A stretch of DNA of 5,378 nt from Selenomonas sp. (GTDB lineage Bacteria; Bacillota; Negativicutes; Selenomonadales; Selenomonadaceae): contig NZ_JALFCU010000027.1 in NCBI RefSeq assembly GCF_022771645.1, positions 1 through 5,378 on the forward strand, given 5' to 3'. Shown here in pieces: positions 1 through 5,378 of the stretch. The notes beneath the pieces are model-generated. The model had not been told where the DNA came from, did no database searches, and saw nothing but the letters and a program-made list of their open reading frames with translations. Position 1 is the stretch's first letter. Every line of letters begins with the position of its first letter. Position numbers and translations under genes: made by a program.

Positions 1-53
1 ACACTGGATTGTGGCTCCAGCATGCGTGGGTTCGACCCCCACAAGTCGCCCCA
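1..53 (+). tRNA. tRNA-His (GTG anticodon), 3' part only
   Basis: The 5' third of the gene lies outside the window. The anticodon stem is 4-8 paired with 16-20, with a 7-base loop carrying GTG at 11-13, which reads histidine codons. The T arm is 26-30 paired with 38-42, with loop TTCGACC. The acceptor 3' strand is 43-49, the discriminator is C50, and CCA is encoded at 51-53. A C discriminator is the known identity feature of bacterial tRNA-His, where it pairs with the extra G at -1. The gene is followed after 7 bases by tRNA-Trp, so the two are probably co-transcribed. Confidence 0.95.
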
Positions 54-60
54 TTTTTAT

Positions 61-136
<76 letters not shown>

Positions 137-146
137 TCGAAGTGTG

Positions 147-172
147 CGCTCGGTTCTTACCGAGCGTTTTTT
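147..172 (+). terminator. intrinsic terminator of the tRNA-His/tRNA-Trp unit
   Basis: CGCTCGGT at 147-154 pairs perfectly with ACCGAGCG at 159-166 around a TCTT tetraloop, and six T follow at 167-172. It lies 10 bases after the CCA end of tRNA-Trp, so it closes the tRNA transcript and separates it from secG. Confidence 0.93.
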
Positions 173-232
173 ATTGTAATGATTCACATAGCGGATCTAG
201 TATAAAACGCAGTAGCTGCCATACACTTTTCC

Positions 233-262
233 TTGCTATTCCCTATAGGTCTGTGATAAGAT
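233..262 (+). promoter_or_regulatory. candidate sigma-A-type promoter for secG
   Basis: TTGCTA at 233-238 matches the -35 consensus at 4 of 6 positions. After an 18-base spacer comes TAAGAT at 257-262 (4 of 6), preceded by TGA at 254-256, which gives an extended -10 (TGn). Some promoter is expected between the terminator at 172 and the secG start. A weaker alternative is TTGTAA at 174-179 with TAGTAT at 198-203. The rest of the 173-301 gap shows no other structure I can name. Confidence 0.45.
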
Positions 263-301
263 AAGCTGTACATCTTTTCGAAAGAATAGGAGGCAGAAAC
301 G

Positions 302-529
302 TTGCTGACCTTATTGATGATCCTCGACGCGATCGTCTGCATCGCGCTCATCGCAGCTGTGCTCGGCCAGGAGGCAAAGTCGGACGGCATGGGCGGCCTT
401 GGCGGCGGGGCGGAGACCGTCTTTTCGAGCAAGGCGCGCGGCATGGATGCGCTTCTCGCGCGCGTGACCGTCGTCCTCGCCATCCTTTTTGCGCTCATCA
501 CCATCGTGATCGCCCGCATGACCATGTGA
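302..529 (+). CDS. secG: SecG, preprotein translocase subunit
   Basis: This is a 75-residue inner-membrane protein of the SecYEG channel, which stimulates SecA-driven export. The sequence shows the SecG plan: hydrophobic helix 1 at about residues 3-22, a glycine-rich cytoplasmic loop with GLGGGAETVF at 32-41 and a conserved-looking KARGMDALLAR at 44-54, then hydrophobic helix 2 at about 55-72. The length is normal for the family. I place the start at TTG 302 because AGGAGG at 288-293 lies 8 bases upstream. The next in-frame ATG, at 317, would remove part of helix 1. The gene is first in the secG-esterase-rnr-smpB order known from Firmicutes. It ends ATGTGATAA, so a second stop follows directly. 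Family identity is recognised from sequence; the role is from family knowledge. Confidence 0.93.
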   Translation: MLTLLMILDAIVCIALIAAVLGQEAKSDGMGGLGGGAETVFSSKARGMDALLARVTVVLAILFALITIVIARMTM

Positions 530-539
530 TAACGAATCG

Positions 540-576
540 GCGTCTTCTCTCGTGCACGTTGGGGAGGGCGCTTTTT
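540..576 (+). terminator. hairpin with T run between secG and the esterase gene (possible attenuator)
   Basis: Bases 540-550 pair with 561-571 in an 11-bp stem with no bulge (7 Watson-Crick and 4 G-T pairs) around a 10-base loop, and TTTTT follows at 572-576. The form is that of an intrinsic terminator, but the G-T pairs make it weaker than the others in this window. It may partly uncouple secG from the genes downstream. No promoter is evident between it and the esterase start, so full termination would strand those genes. Confidence 0.45.
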
Positions 577-609
577 CATGTTTTCGGAAACGGGCAAGGG
601 GGTGACGGC

Positions 610-1422
610 ATGATTCAAAAAGGCGCGGAGCCATTTTTTTTGCGGGGAGGCTCGCATGGCGTGCTGCTGTTGCACGGCTTCACCGGGAGTCCTGCCGATC
701 TCCTGCTCCTCGGGCAGAGCCTCCAGCGGCAAGGGATGACGGTACTTGCGCCGCGCATCGCCGGCCACGGCACGACGGAGGAGGACCTGAGCCGCCAGAC
801 GGCGGAGGATTTTCTCGACAGCGCACGCGACGGCTACGCGCTGCTCACGGGCTGCTGCAAGAAAGTGTCTGTCGTCGGTCACTCCATGGGCGGCGTGCTC
901 GCATTCCTGCTCGCGGCGGAGTGCAAGGTGCACCGCATCGTCAGCCTTGCGACGCCTGTCTTCATCGCGCCGGAACGCGGCGCCGACCGGCTGCCGCCGC
1001 TGAAATTTTGTCGCGGTCGCTACGTGCCGAAGCATCGGCGGCCGATGAAGAATGTCCCGGACGCTGTGAATGAGACGTATCTGACGATGCCGCTCGTCTC
1101 GATCCACGAGCTCTTCGGCCTCATGCACACGATGACGGAGCAGCTCGGGTGCGTCGACCGTCCGACGTTGATCCTCCACAGCCTCGGCGACCACACGGCC
1201 GATCCGAAGAGCGCCGCGTACCTCGCGGAGCACATTGCCACGGAGCGCAAGGACGTCATCTACCTCAAACGCTCCGGCCACCTCTTGCCGCTCGATAAGG
1301 AGCGTGACAAGGTATTTGCCTTGACGGCAAAATTCTTGCTGGGGAAATACCATTTCCACAAGCATCGCAACGCGGAAGAAACGAAAAAACCGCGGGAATC
1401 GGAACATCAGAGCAAAGAATGA
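610..1422 (+). CDS. alpha/beta-hydrolase, carboxylesterase (Est30/YvaK type)
   Basis: This is a 270-residue serine hydrolase, probably a soluble cytoplasmic carboxylesterase on short acyl esters; the natural substrate is unknown. The oxyanion-hole motif HGFTGSP is at 22-28. The nucleophile elbow GHSMGG is at 90-95 with Ser92, the acid is probably Asp194 in GDHTADP, and the histidine is His224 in SGH. Spacing matches the triad Ser94-Asp193-His223 known for Geobacillus Est30. The start is ATG 610, preceded by AAGGGGGTGA at 596-605. A longer frame from GTG 526 overlaps the secG stop but adds 28 residues unlike a hydrolase and has no good binding site. The last 30 or so residues are charged (K/R/E/H) and extend past the usual family end. 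The gene sits 10 bases before rnr, so the two are probably co-transcribed. This neighbour position is conserved in Firmicutes. Confidence 0.9.
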   Translation: MIQKGAEPFFLRGGSHGVLLLHGFTGSPADLLLLGQSLQRQGMTVLAPRIAGHGTTEEDLSRQTAEDFLDSARDGYALLTGCCKKVSVVGHSMGGVLAFLLAAECKVHRIVSLATPVFIAPERGADRLPPLKFCRGRYVPKHRRPMKNVPDAVNETYLTMPLVSIHELFGLMHTMTEQLGCVDRPTLILHSLGDHTADPKSAAYLAEHIATERKDVIYLKRSGHLLPLDKERDKVFALTAKFLLGKYHFHKHRNAEETKKPRESEHQSKE

Positions 1423-1432
1423 AAGGACTTTT

Positions 1433-3922
1433 ATGGAACAAGACTCGAACAACCAGAACACTGTCACCGGACGTCTGTCCATGACATCGAAAGGCTTTGG
1501 CTTCATCATCCCCGACGTCAAGGAATCGGAAGAGGACACGGACGTCTTCGTGCCGGGCACGCAGCTCCATACGGCCATGCACGGCGACCATGTCGTCGCG
1601 CGCGTCACGCCGCCGGAGGAAGAAGGCCAGTCGCGCGTCGGCGAGATCATCGAGATTCTCGAGCGCGCGAACGAGCATATCGTCGGCACGATGGATGCGC
1701 GCAAGACGTTCGGCTTCGTCACGCCGGACAACACGAAGATCGGCATGGACATCTTCGTGCCGAAAAAAGCGTTCGGCGGCGCCGTCACGGGCAGCAAGGT
1801 CGTCGTCCACATCACGAAATGGCCGGAAGGCCGCCACAATGCGGAAGGCGAAATCACGGAAGTGCTCGGCAAGAAAGGCGACCCGGGCGTCGACGTCGTC
1901 TCCGTCATGCGCCAGTACGAGCTCGCCGATACGTTCCCGCCTGACGTACAGGACATCGCCGACCACATCGAGGAAAACCCGACGCCCGAAGAATGCGAAG
2001 GCCGCCGCGACCGCCGCGACCTCACGATTGTCACGGTCGATGGCGACGACTCGAAAGACTTCGATGACGGCGTCTATGTCAAGAAGAACGACGATGATTC
2101 GTATTTCCTCGGCGTCTACATCGCTGACGTCTCGTGGTACGTCCGCGAGGGCGAGCCGCTCGACCGCGAAGCGTACGAGCGCGGCACGAGCGTCTACCTC
2201 GTCGACCGCGTTGTGCCGATGCTGCCGTTCGCACTCTCAAACGGCATTTGCAGCCTGAACGCTGGCGTCGACCGCCTCTCGATGGCCTGCGAGATGCACG
2301 TGAGCCCGGAGGGCGAGATCGAAAGCTACGAGATCGTCCCGGCCGTCATCCACGTTTACCGCCGCCTCACGTACAACATCGTGAACCGCGTGCTCGTGGA
2401 GGAAGACCCGGAGGAGATCGAGCGCCAGCGCGACCTCCTGCCCATGCTCAAGACGCTCGAGGAGCTCCGCCACGTCATGAAGGCGAAGCGCCACGCGCGC
2501 GGCTCCATCGACTTCGACATCCCCGAAGTCAAGGTCAAGCTCGATGCAGAAGGTCATCCCATCGAGCTCGTGAAGCGCACGGGCTCGCTTGCCGAGTCCA
2601 TCATCGAGGAATGCATGCTCGCGGCGAACGAAACGGTCGCGAAGCACATGGACCTCAAACATCTGCCATTCCTCTACCGCGTGCACGAGCAGCCGAGCGA
2701 TGAGAAGATCACGAACCTGAATAACCTCTTAGGCGCTTTCGGCCTGTTCGTCCATCAAGATGAAGAGGGCAAAGTACGCCCCATCGACGTGCAGCAGGTG
2801 CTCGAAAAGGTCAAAGGCCGTCCTGAAGAAAAGATCGTCGAGACCGTCTCGCTGCGCTCCATGCAGCAGGCGCGCTACGCGGCGGAAAGCCTCGGCCACT
2901 TCGGCCTCGCCGCGCGCTACTACACGCATTTCACGTCGCCGATCCGCCGCTACCCCGACCTCATCGTGCACCGCCTGCTGCGCGAGACGTTCGCGACCGG
3001 CACGCTGCCGCAGGAGCGCCAGACCGAGCTGCGGCTGAAGCTCCCCGACATCGCCGACCACACGTCGCAGCGCGAGCGCATCGCCATCGAGGCCGAGCGC
3101 GAGACGACGGACATGAAGAAAATCGAGTACATGGCGCAGTTCGTCAACGAGACGTTCCCTGGCACAATCTCCGGCGTCACGGCGTTCGGCATTTTCGTCG
3201 AGCTCGAGAACGGCGTCGAGGGCCTCGTCCACGTCTCGACGATGACGGACGACTACTATGAGTACAAAGAAGAGCAGTACGCCATGATCGGCGAGAAGAC
3301 GCTCAAAAAATACCGCCTCGGCGATGCCGTCGAGATCGTCGTCGTGCGCGCGAACGTCGACGAGCGCAACCTCGACTTCGTGCTGAAGGAAAACGCCGAC
3401 GACCCGGCCGCGCTCGCAAATGCGACGGGCGGCGGCAAGAAAAACGGCAGCGGCCGCAGCGGCGACGACAAGAAGGGCAAGCGCACAGAAGGCCGCCGCC
3501 CGCGCGGCAGCCGTCGCAGCAGCGGCGGCAGCGCCTTTGCTGATGCGTTCCGTGCCGCCGAGCATCGCGGCAAGGACGACCCCCCGAGCCGCAACCGCGG
3601 CAAGAGCGGCGAGAAGCGCCCGGGCCGCACGACGCAGCCGCGCGACACGCGCCGCCCGTCCGGCAAGAAGGACATGAAGGACGTCCGCCTCGAGAAGCGC
3701 GTCGCGAACGCTTGGGGCACGCCGAAGCCGCAGCGCGAGAAGCGCGACGACTACCAGCGCGTCCGCGTCACCGGCCTCAACACGGCCGTCTGGCCTGATC
3801 CGCCGGGATACCACGAGCGCAAGCAGCGCGAGGACGAGCTCCAGCAGAAGCAGAAGAGCGCCGACCGCCAGCGCCCGCGCCCGCACCGCAAGACCGAGGA
3901 CGGCACGAAAGACAGCAAGTAA
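1433..3922 (+). CDS. rnr: ribonuclease R, 3'-5' exoribonuclease
   Basis: This 829-residue RNase II/R family enzyme degrades structured RNA, including non-stop mRNA released by trans-translation. Domains in order: cold-shock/OB domain 1 at about 12-60 (KGFGFIIPD), cold-shock domain 2 at about 83-132 (TFGFVTPD), RNB catalytic domain at about 193-520, S1 domain at about 574-652 (GVTAFGIFVELENGVEGLVHVS), then a basic tail of about 170 residues. The metal ligands are Asp203, Asp209, Asp211 and Asp212 in DGDDSKDFDD, aligned by spacing with Asp201/207/209/210 of E. coli RNase II. The conserved SPIRRYPDL is at 502-510. ATG 1433 has AAAGGA at 1422-1427 overlapping the esterase stop. The frame is open back only to a stop at 1322 and has no ATG, GTG or TTG start before 1433. 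The N-terminal helix-turn-helix domain of E. coli and Bacillus RNase R is therefore absent. The tail is Gly/Arg/Lys/Ser-rich, with tryptophans at 761 and 787. Confidence 0.96.
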   Translation: MEQDSNNQNTVTGRLSMTSKGFGFIIPDVKESEEDTDVFVPGTQLHTAMHGDHVVARVTPPEEEGQSRVGEIIEILERANEHIVGTMDARKTFGFVTPDNTKIGMDIFVPKKAFGGAVTGSKVVVHITKWPEGRHNAEGEITEVLGKKGDPGVDVVSVMRQYELADTFPPDVQDIADHIEENPTPEECEGRRDRRDLTIVTVDGDDSKDFDDGVYVKKNDDDSYFLGVYIADVSWYVREGEPLDREAYERGTSVYLVDRVVPMLPFALSNGICSLNAGVDRLSMACEMHVSPEGEIESYEIVPAVIHVYRRLTYNIVNRVLVEEDPEEIERQRDLLPMLKTLEELRHVMKAKRHARGSIDFDIPEVKVKLDAEGHPIELVKRTGSLAESIIEECMLAANETVAKHMDLKHLPFLYRVHEQPSDEKITNLNNLLGAFGLFVHQDEEGKVRPIDVQQVLEKVKGRPEEKIVETVSLRSMQQARYAAESLGHFGLAARYYTHFTSPIRRYPDLIVHRLLRETFATGTLPQERQTELRLKLPDIADHTSQRERIAIEAERETTDMKKIEYMAQFVNETFPGTISGVTAFGIFVELENGVEGLVHVSTMTDDYYEYKEEQYAMIGEKTLKKYRLGDAVEIVVVRANVDERNLDFVLKENADDPAALANATGGGKKNGSGRSGDDKKGKRTEGRRPRGSRRSSGGSAFADAFRAAEHRGKDDPPSRNRGKSGEKRPGRTTQPRDTRRPSGKKDMKDVRLEKRVANAWGTPKPQREKRDDYQRVRVTGLNTAVWPDPPGYHERKQREDELQQKQKSADRQRPRPHRKTEDGTKDSK

Positions 3923-3928
3923 AAAACA

Positions 3929-3957
3929 AAAGAGGTTGGCACGCCAACCTCTTTTTT
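3929..3957 (+). terminator. intrinsic terminator after rnr
   Basis: AAAGAGGTTGG at 3929-3939 pairs perfectly with CCAACCTCTTT at 3944-3954 around a CACG loop, giving an 11-bp stem. The run of six T is at 3952-3957, so the U tract partly belongs to the stem. It lies 6 bases past the rnr stop and only 8 bases before the smpB ribosome binding site. The A-rich left flank could also let it work on the opposite strand. It should stop much of the rnr transcript, or act as a 3' stabiliser or processing point with read-through into smpB. Confidence 0.88.
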
Positions 3958-3975
3958 AGAATCTAGGTGAACCAT

Positions 3976-4449
3976 ATGGGCAAGAACAACATCCCCATCA
4001 AGATCGTCTGCGAGAACCGCAAGGCGCGCCACGATTACTTCATCCACGAGACGTATGAGGCCGGCATCGAGCTCCAGGGCACGGAGGTCAAGTCGCTGCG
4101 CGACGGCCGCGCGAACCTCAAAGACAGCTTCGCGAGCATCGAGAGCGGCGAATGCTTCCTTGAGAATATGCACATCAGCCCTTATAGGCAAGGCAACATG
4201 TTCAACCATGACCCGCTGCGCAAGCGCAAGCTCCTGCTCCACAAGAGCGAGATTCTGAAGCTCTTCGGCGAGACGCGGCAGAAAGGCTTCACGCTCGTGC
4301 CGCTGAAGATCTACTTCAAGCACGGCCGCGCGAAAGTCGAGCTCGCGCTCGCCTCCGGCAAGCACACGTACGACAAGCGCGAAGACCTCAAGAAAAAAGC
4401 CGACAACCGCGAAGTCGAACGCGCGCTGAAGGAACGGCAGCAGTACTGA
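3976..4449 (+). CDS. smpB: SmpB, SsrA (tmRNA)-binding protein
   Basis: This is a 157-residue cytoplasmic RNA-binding protein that carries tmRNA into stalled ribosomes for trans-translation. Family motifs seen: NRKARHDYFI at 14-23, GIELQGTEVKSLRDGRANL at 30-48, the basic HDPLRKRKLLLHKSEI at 78-93, GFTLVPLKIYFK at 104-115, and GKHTYDKRED at 128-137 followed by a basic helical tail to 157. This tail is the part known to occupy the empty mRNA channel in the ribosome. Length is typical. I choose ATG 3976 because AGGTGA at 3965-3970 sits 5 bases upstream. An in-frame GTG at 3967 lies inside that binding site and is unlikely. The gene follows rnr as in many Firmicutes; both proteins work in non-stop mRNA disposal. 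No ssrA gene follows it within the window. Confidence 0.96.
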   Translation: MGKNNIPIKIVCENRKARHDYFIHETYEAGIELQGTEVKSLRDGRANLKDSFASIESGECFLENMHISPYRQGNMFNHDPLRKRKLLLHKSEILKLFGETRQKGFTLVPLKIYFKHGRAKVELALASGKHTYDKREDLKKKADNREVERALKERQQY

Positions 4450-4462
4450 AAAGGAGTCCGCC

Positions 4463-4954
4463 ATGTACCAAGACATCGTGCTCGAGAAAATGATTGCGTT
4501 TGATTGCGGCGACGCGCGGCGCATCCAGCATTTCATCAAAGTCTATGCGTTTGCCGCCTACATCGGCCGCAAGGAAGGCCTCGACACGCGCACGCAGCGC
4601 ATCCTCGAGCTCGCGGCCATCGTCCACGACATCGGCATTCACGCAGCCGAGGAAAAGTATCACTCGACCGCCGGCAAATACCAGGAACAAGAAGGCCCGG
4701 CACTCGCAACGAAGCTCTTGGCGGACTGCGGCGTGCCGGCGGATGTCACGGGACGCGTCGCGTTCCTCGTCGGCCATCATCACACGTACATGGATGTGGT
4801 CGGCCTCGATTGGCGCATCCTGCTCGAAGCCGACTTCCTCGTCAACGCGTACGAGGACCAGTTGTCGGAATCCGCCCTGCGCGCGGCGCGCGAAAAAATC
4901 TTCGAGACGGACACGGGGAGGCACATCCTCGACACGATGTTTGGTCTCGCGTGA
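4463..4954 (+). CDS. HD-domain phosphohydrolase, substrate unknown
   Basis: This is a 163-residue single-domain protein of the HD superfamily of metal-dependent phosphohydrolases. Candidate metal ligands are His23 (RRIQHFIKVYAFA), His55-Asp56 (IVHDIGI), one or more of His105-107 (VGHHHTY) and Asp124 (LEADFLVN). The pattern H...HD...H...D is complete, so an active enzyme is likely. There is no signal peptide, membrane helix or extra sensory domain. The EEKYHSTAGKYQEQEGP stretch (63-79) matches my memory of a small Firmicutes HD family usually annotated only as HD domain-containing protein. ATG 4463 has AAGGAG at 4451-4456. The gene begins 13 bases after smpB, so the two are almost certainly co-transcribed. 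A substrate (nucleotide, alarmone or phosphorylated RNA end) cannot be read from the sequence. No intrinsic terminator follows before tRNA-Pro. Confidence 0.88.
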   Translation: MYQDIVLEKMIAFDCGDARRIQHFIKVYAFAAYIGRKEGLDTRTQRILELAAIVHDIGIHAAEEKYHSTAGKYQEQEGPALATKLLADCGVPADVTGRVAFLVGHHHTYMDVVGLDWRILLEADFLVNAYEDQLSESALRAAREKIFETDTGRHILDTMFGLA

Positions 4955-4991
4955 GTGGCAGCGCATAAAAAGCGCGCGTCGTAACTTTTCC

Positions 4992-5020
4992 TTTACAACA
5001 CGCAGATGAAGTAGTATAAT
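4992..5020 (+). promoter_or_regulatory. promoter of tRNA-Pro
   Basis: TTTACA at 4992-4997 matches the -35 consensus at 5 of 6 positions. The spacer is 17 bases and is followed by a perfect TATAAT at 5015-5020. The expected transcription start near 5027 leaves only a few bases of leader before the tRNA at 5031. It is the best promoter in the window, as expected for a stable RNA gene. Confidence 0.9.
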
Positions 5021-5030
5021 AACTTTCGTT

Positions 5031-5107
5031 CGGGACGTAGCGCAGTTTGGTAGCGCGCTTCCTTGGGGTGGAAGAGGTCGCCTGTTCAAATCAGGTCGTT
5101 CCGACCA
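5031..5107 (+). tRNA. tRNA-Pro (GGG anticodon)
   Basis: A full cloverleaf can be folded. The acceptor is 5031-5037 with 5097-5103 (starting C-G, one G-T pair), and the anticodon stem CTTCC at 5058-5062 pairs with GGAAG at 5070-5074 around the loop TTGGGGT. The T stem is 5080-5084 with 5092-5096 (one G-T pair). The anticodon GGG at 5065-5067 reads CCC and CCU proline codons. The A discriminator is at 5104 and CCA is encoded at 5105-5107. It has its own promoter and terminator, and may also receive read-through from the smpB-HD unit. Confidence 0.96.
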
Positions 5108-5130
5108 TTTCTTTAGTAATTTCAAGGCTT

Positions 5131-5171
5131 TCGAGGCTTTCTGTGACCGCAGAATAGCCTCGATTTTTTTT
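5131..5171 (+). terminator. intrinsic terminator of tRNA-Pro
   Basis: TCGAGGCT at 5131-5138 pairs with AGCCTCGA at 5156-5163. Above a one-base bulge (T5155), TTCTGT at 5139-5144 continues pairing with GCAGAA at 5149-5154, closing a GACC loop. Eight T follow at 5164-5171. This is a long, strong terminator 23 bases after the tRNA, and it probably also ends transcripts from smpB and the HD gene. Confidence 0.93.
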
Positions 5172-5266
5172 GCCTTTTTTCACCAAAGCTGTCCGCCTCA
5201 TTCCACCGACAAAATTGCTATTGCTTTTCTCGTAAGTGCCTAATAACATGACGTACCCAAACGCAG

Positions 5267-5307
5267 AAAAATCCCCATCGCCACCTAAAAGGCGTATCGA
5301 TGGGGAT
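5267..5307 (-). terminator. intrinsic terminator of the minus-strand gene at the right edge
   Basis: ATCCCCATCG at 5271-5280 and CGATGGGGAT at 5298-5307 form a perfect 10-bp stem with a 17-base loop. Read on the minus strand, the stem is followed by a run of T (complement of A5267-A5271, partly overlapping the stem). It lies 5 bases past the stop of the minus-strand frame ending at 5313. Between it and the tRNA-Pro terminator, about 95 bases (5172-5266) show nothing I can name. Confidence 0.85.
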
Positions 5308-5312
5308 GGGAT

Positions 5313-5378
5313 TCACGCTTTGCAGTTGTCTTGAGCCCCCTTGCTCCACGGCATCCAACCTTCGAGCATTTCGGGGTT
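5313..5378 (-). CDS. C-terminal end of an unidentified minus-strand gene (partial)
   Basis: Read on the minus strand from the window edge, an open frame gives 21 residues ending MPWSKGAQDNCKA and the stop TGA (complement of 5313-5315). I prefer this frame because its stop falls 5 bases before a minus-strand terminator hairpin. The other two frames run open through the hairpin. The tail contains two tryptophans (GWMPW) and a penultimate-region cysteine. I do not recognise the family, and the rest of the gene lies beyond the window. It is convergent with the tRNA-Pro unit. Confidence 0.55.
   Translation of the reverse strand, partial: NPEMLEGWMPWSKGAQDNCKA

Noticed and set aside
526..609. GTG 526 as the esterase start, overlapping the secG stop as GTGA
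   Set aside because: The overlap resembles translational coupling. But the 28 extra residues do not look like a hydrolase N-terminus, they run through a terminator-like hairpin, and ATG 610 has a near-perfect binding site.
184..2034. Minus-strand open frame of 616 codons opposite secG, the esterase and the rnr start
   Set aside because: It lies opposite three well-recognised genes. Its length comes from their GC-rich third positions, which remove stops on the other strand. The translation has no recognisable domain and is mostly repetitive R/A/E/V.
2134..2703. Plus-strand shadow frames within rnr and the HD gene (also 1497-2258, 2760-3038, 3420-3677, 4494-5009 and 4504-4968)
   Set aside because: They are biased Arg/Ser/Ala-rich translations in the wrong frame of strong genes and have no motif of their own.
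2729..3886. Minus-strand open frame of 385 codons opposite the second half of rnr
   Set aside because: It is an antisense shadow: low-complexity Ala/Arg/Leu/Val protein exactly opposite the RNB, S1 and tail regions of RNase R.
3936..3962. TTGGCA (3936-3941) and TAGAAT (3957-3962) as an smpB promoter overlapping the terminator
   Set aside because: Each box matches 5 of 6 positions, but the spacer is only 15 bases. The start would fall near 3969, cutting off the smpB ribosome binding site. This is probably chance within the hairpin.
4388..5125. Minus-strand open frame of 245 codons across tRNA-Pro and the HD gene
   Set aside because: Its N-terminus, containing RPDLNRRPLPPQGSALP, is the antisense translation of tRNA-Pro, a well-known spurious peptide in databases. 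The rest is opposite the HD and smpB genes.
5108..5378. Integrated element at the tRNA-Pro 3' end
   Set aside because: I found no second copy of the tRNA-Pro 3' end downstream, no integrase and no change in gene style. The tRNA is followed by its own terminator.
4955..5378. tmRNA gene (ssrA) downstream of smpB
   Set aside because: ssrA often follows smpB in Firmicutes. The sequence here holds only tRNA-Pro and terminators, with no tmRNA tag-peptide frame or tRNA-Ala-like ends.

Overview
The window looks like an ordinary, densely packed housekeeping segment of a bacterial chromosome. The order secG - carboxylesterase - rnr - smpB is the one known from Bacillus and other Firmicutes. The strongly GC-rich third codon positions, strong AGGAGG-type ribosome binding sites and the TTG start of secG point to a high-GC member of that group. 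A Negativicutes organism of the Selenomonas/Mitsuokella type is my best guess. It rests on gene order and protein style, not on a search.

Layout from left to right: the 3' part of a tRNA-His gene (GTG anticodon) and a complete tRNA-Trp (CCA anticodon), closed by an intrinsic terminator at 147-172. A 129-base gap with a candidate promoter follows, then secG (302-529). A hairpin with a T run sits in the secG-esterase gap. The alpha/beta-hydrolase (610-1422) and the RNase R gene (1433-3922) are 10 bases apart. A strong hairpin terminator (3929-3957) comes straight after rnr. Then come smpB (3976-4449) and a small HD-domain phosphohydrolase (4463-4954), 13 bases apart. A tRNA-Pro (GGG anticodon) with a near-consensus promoter and a strong terminator ends the plus-strand block. 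At the right edge the last 21 codons of an unidentified minus-strand gene enter, followed by its own terminator, so the two transcription units converge.

Functionally, SecG is a membrane subunit of the Sec translocon. RNase R and SmpB both act in rescue of stalled ribosomes: SmpB brings tmRNA to the stalled ribosome and RNase R degrades the released non-stop mRNA. The tmRNA gene (ssrA) is not in this window. The esterase and the HD protein are conserved neighbours without a proven role in this process.

I found no CRISPR array, insertion sequence, prophage piece, toxin-antitoxin pair or other accessory system. The most interesting items are the unusual architecture of RNase R (no N-terminal helix-turn-helix domain, and a long basic tail of about 170 residues that contains a tryptophan-bearing island) and the placement of hairpins inside the gene cluster. 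Nothing here convincingly amounts to a previously undescribed system.
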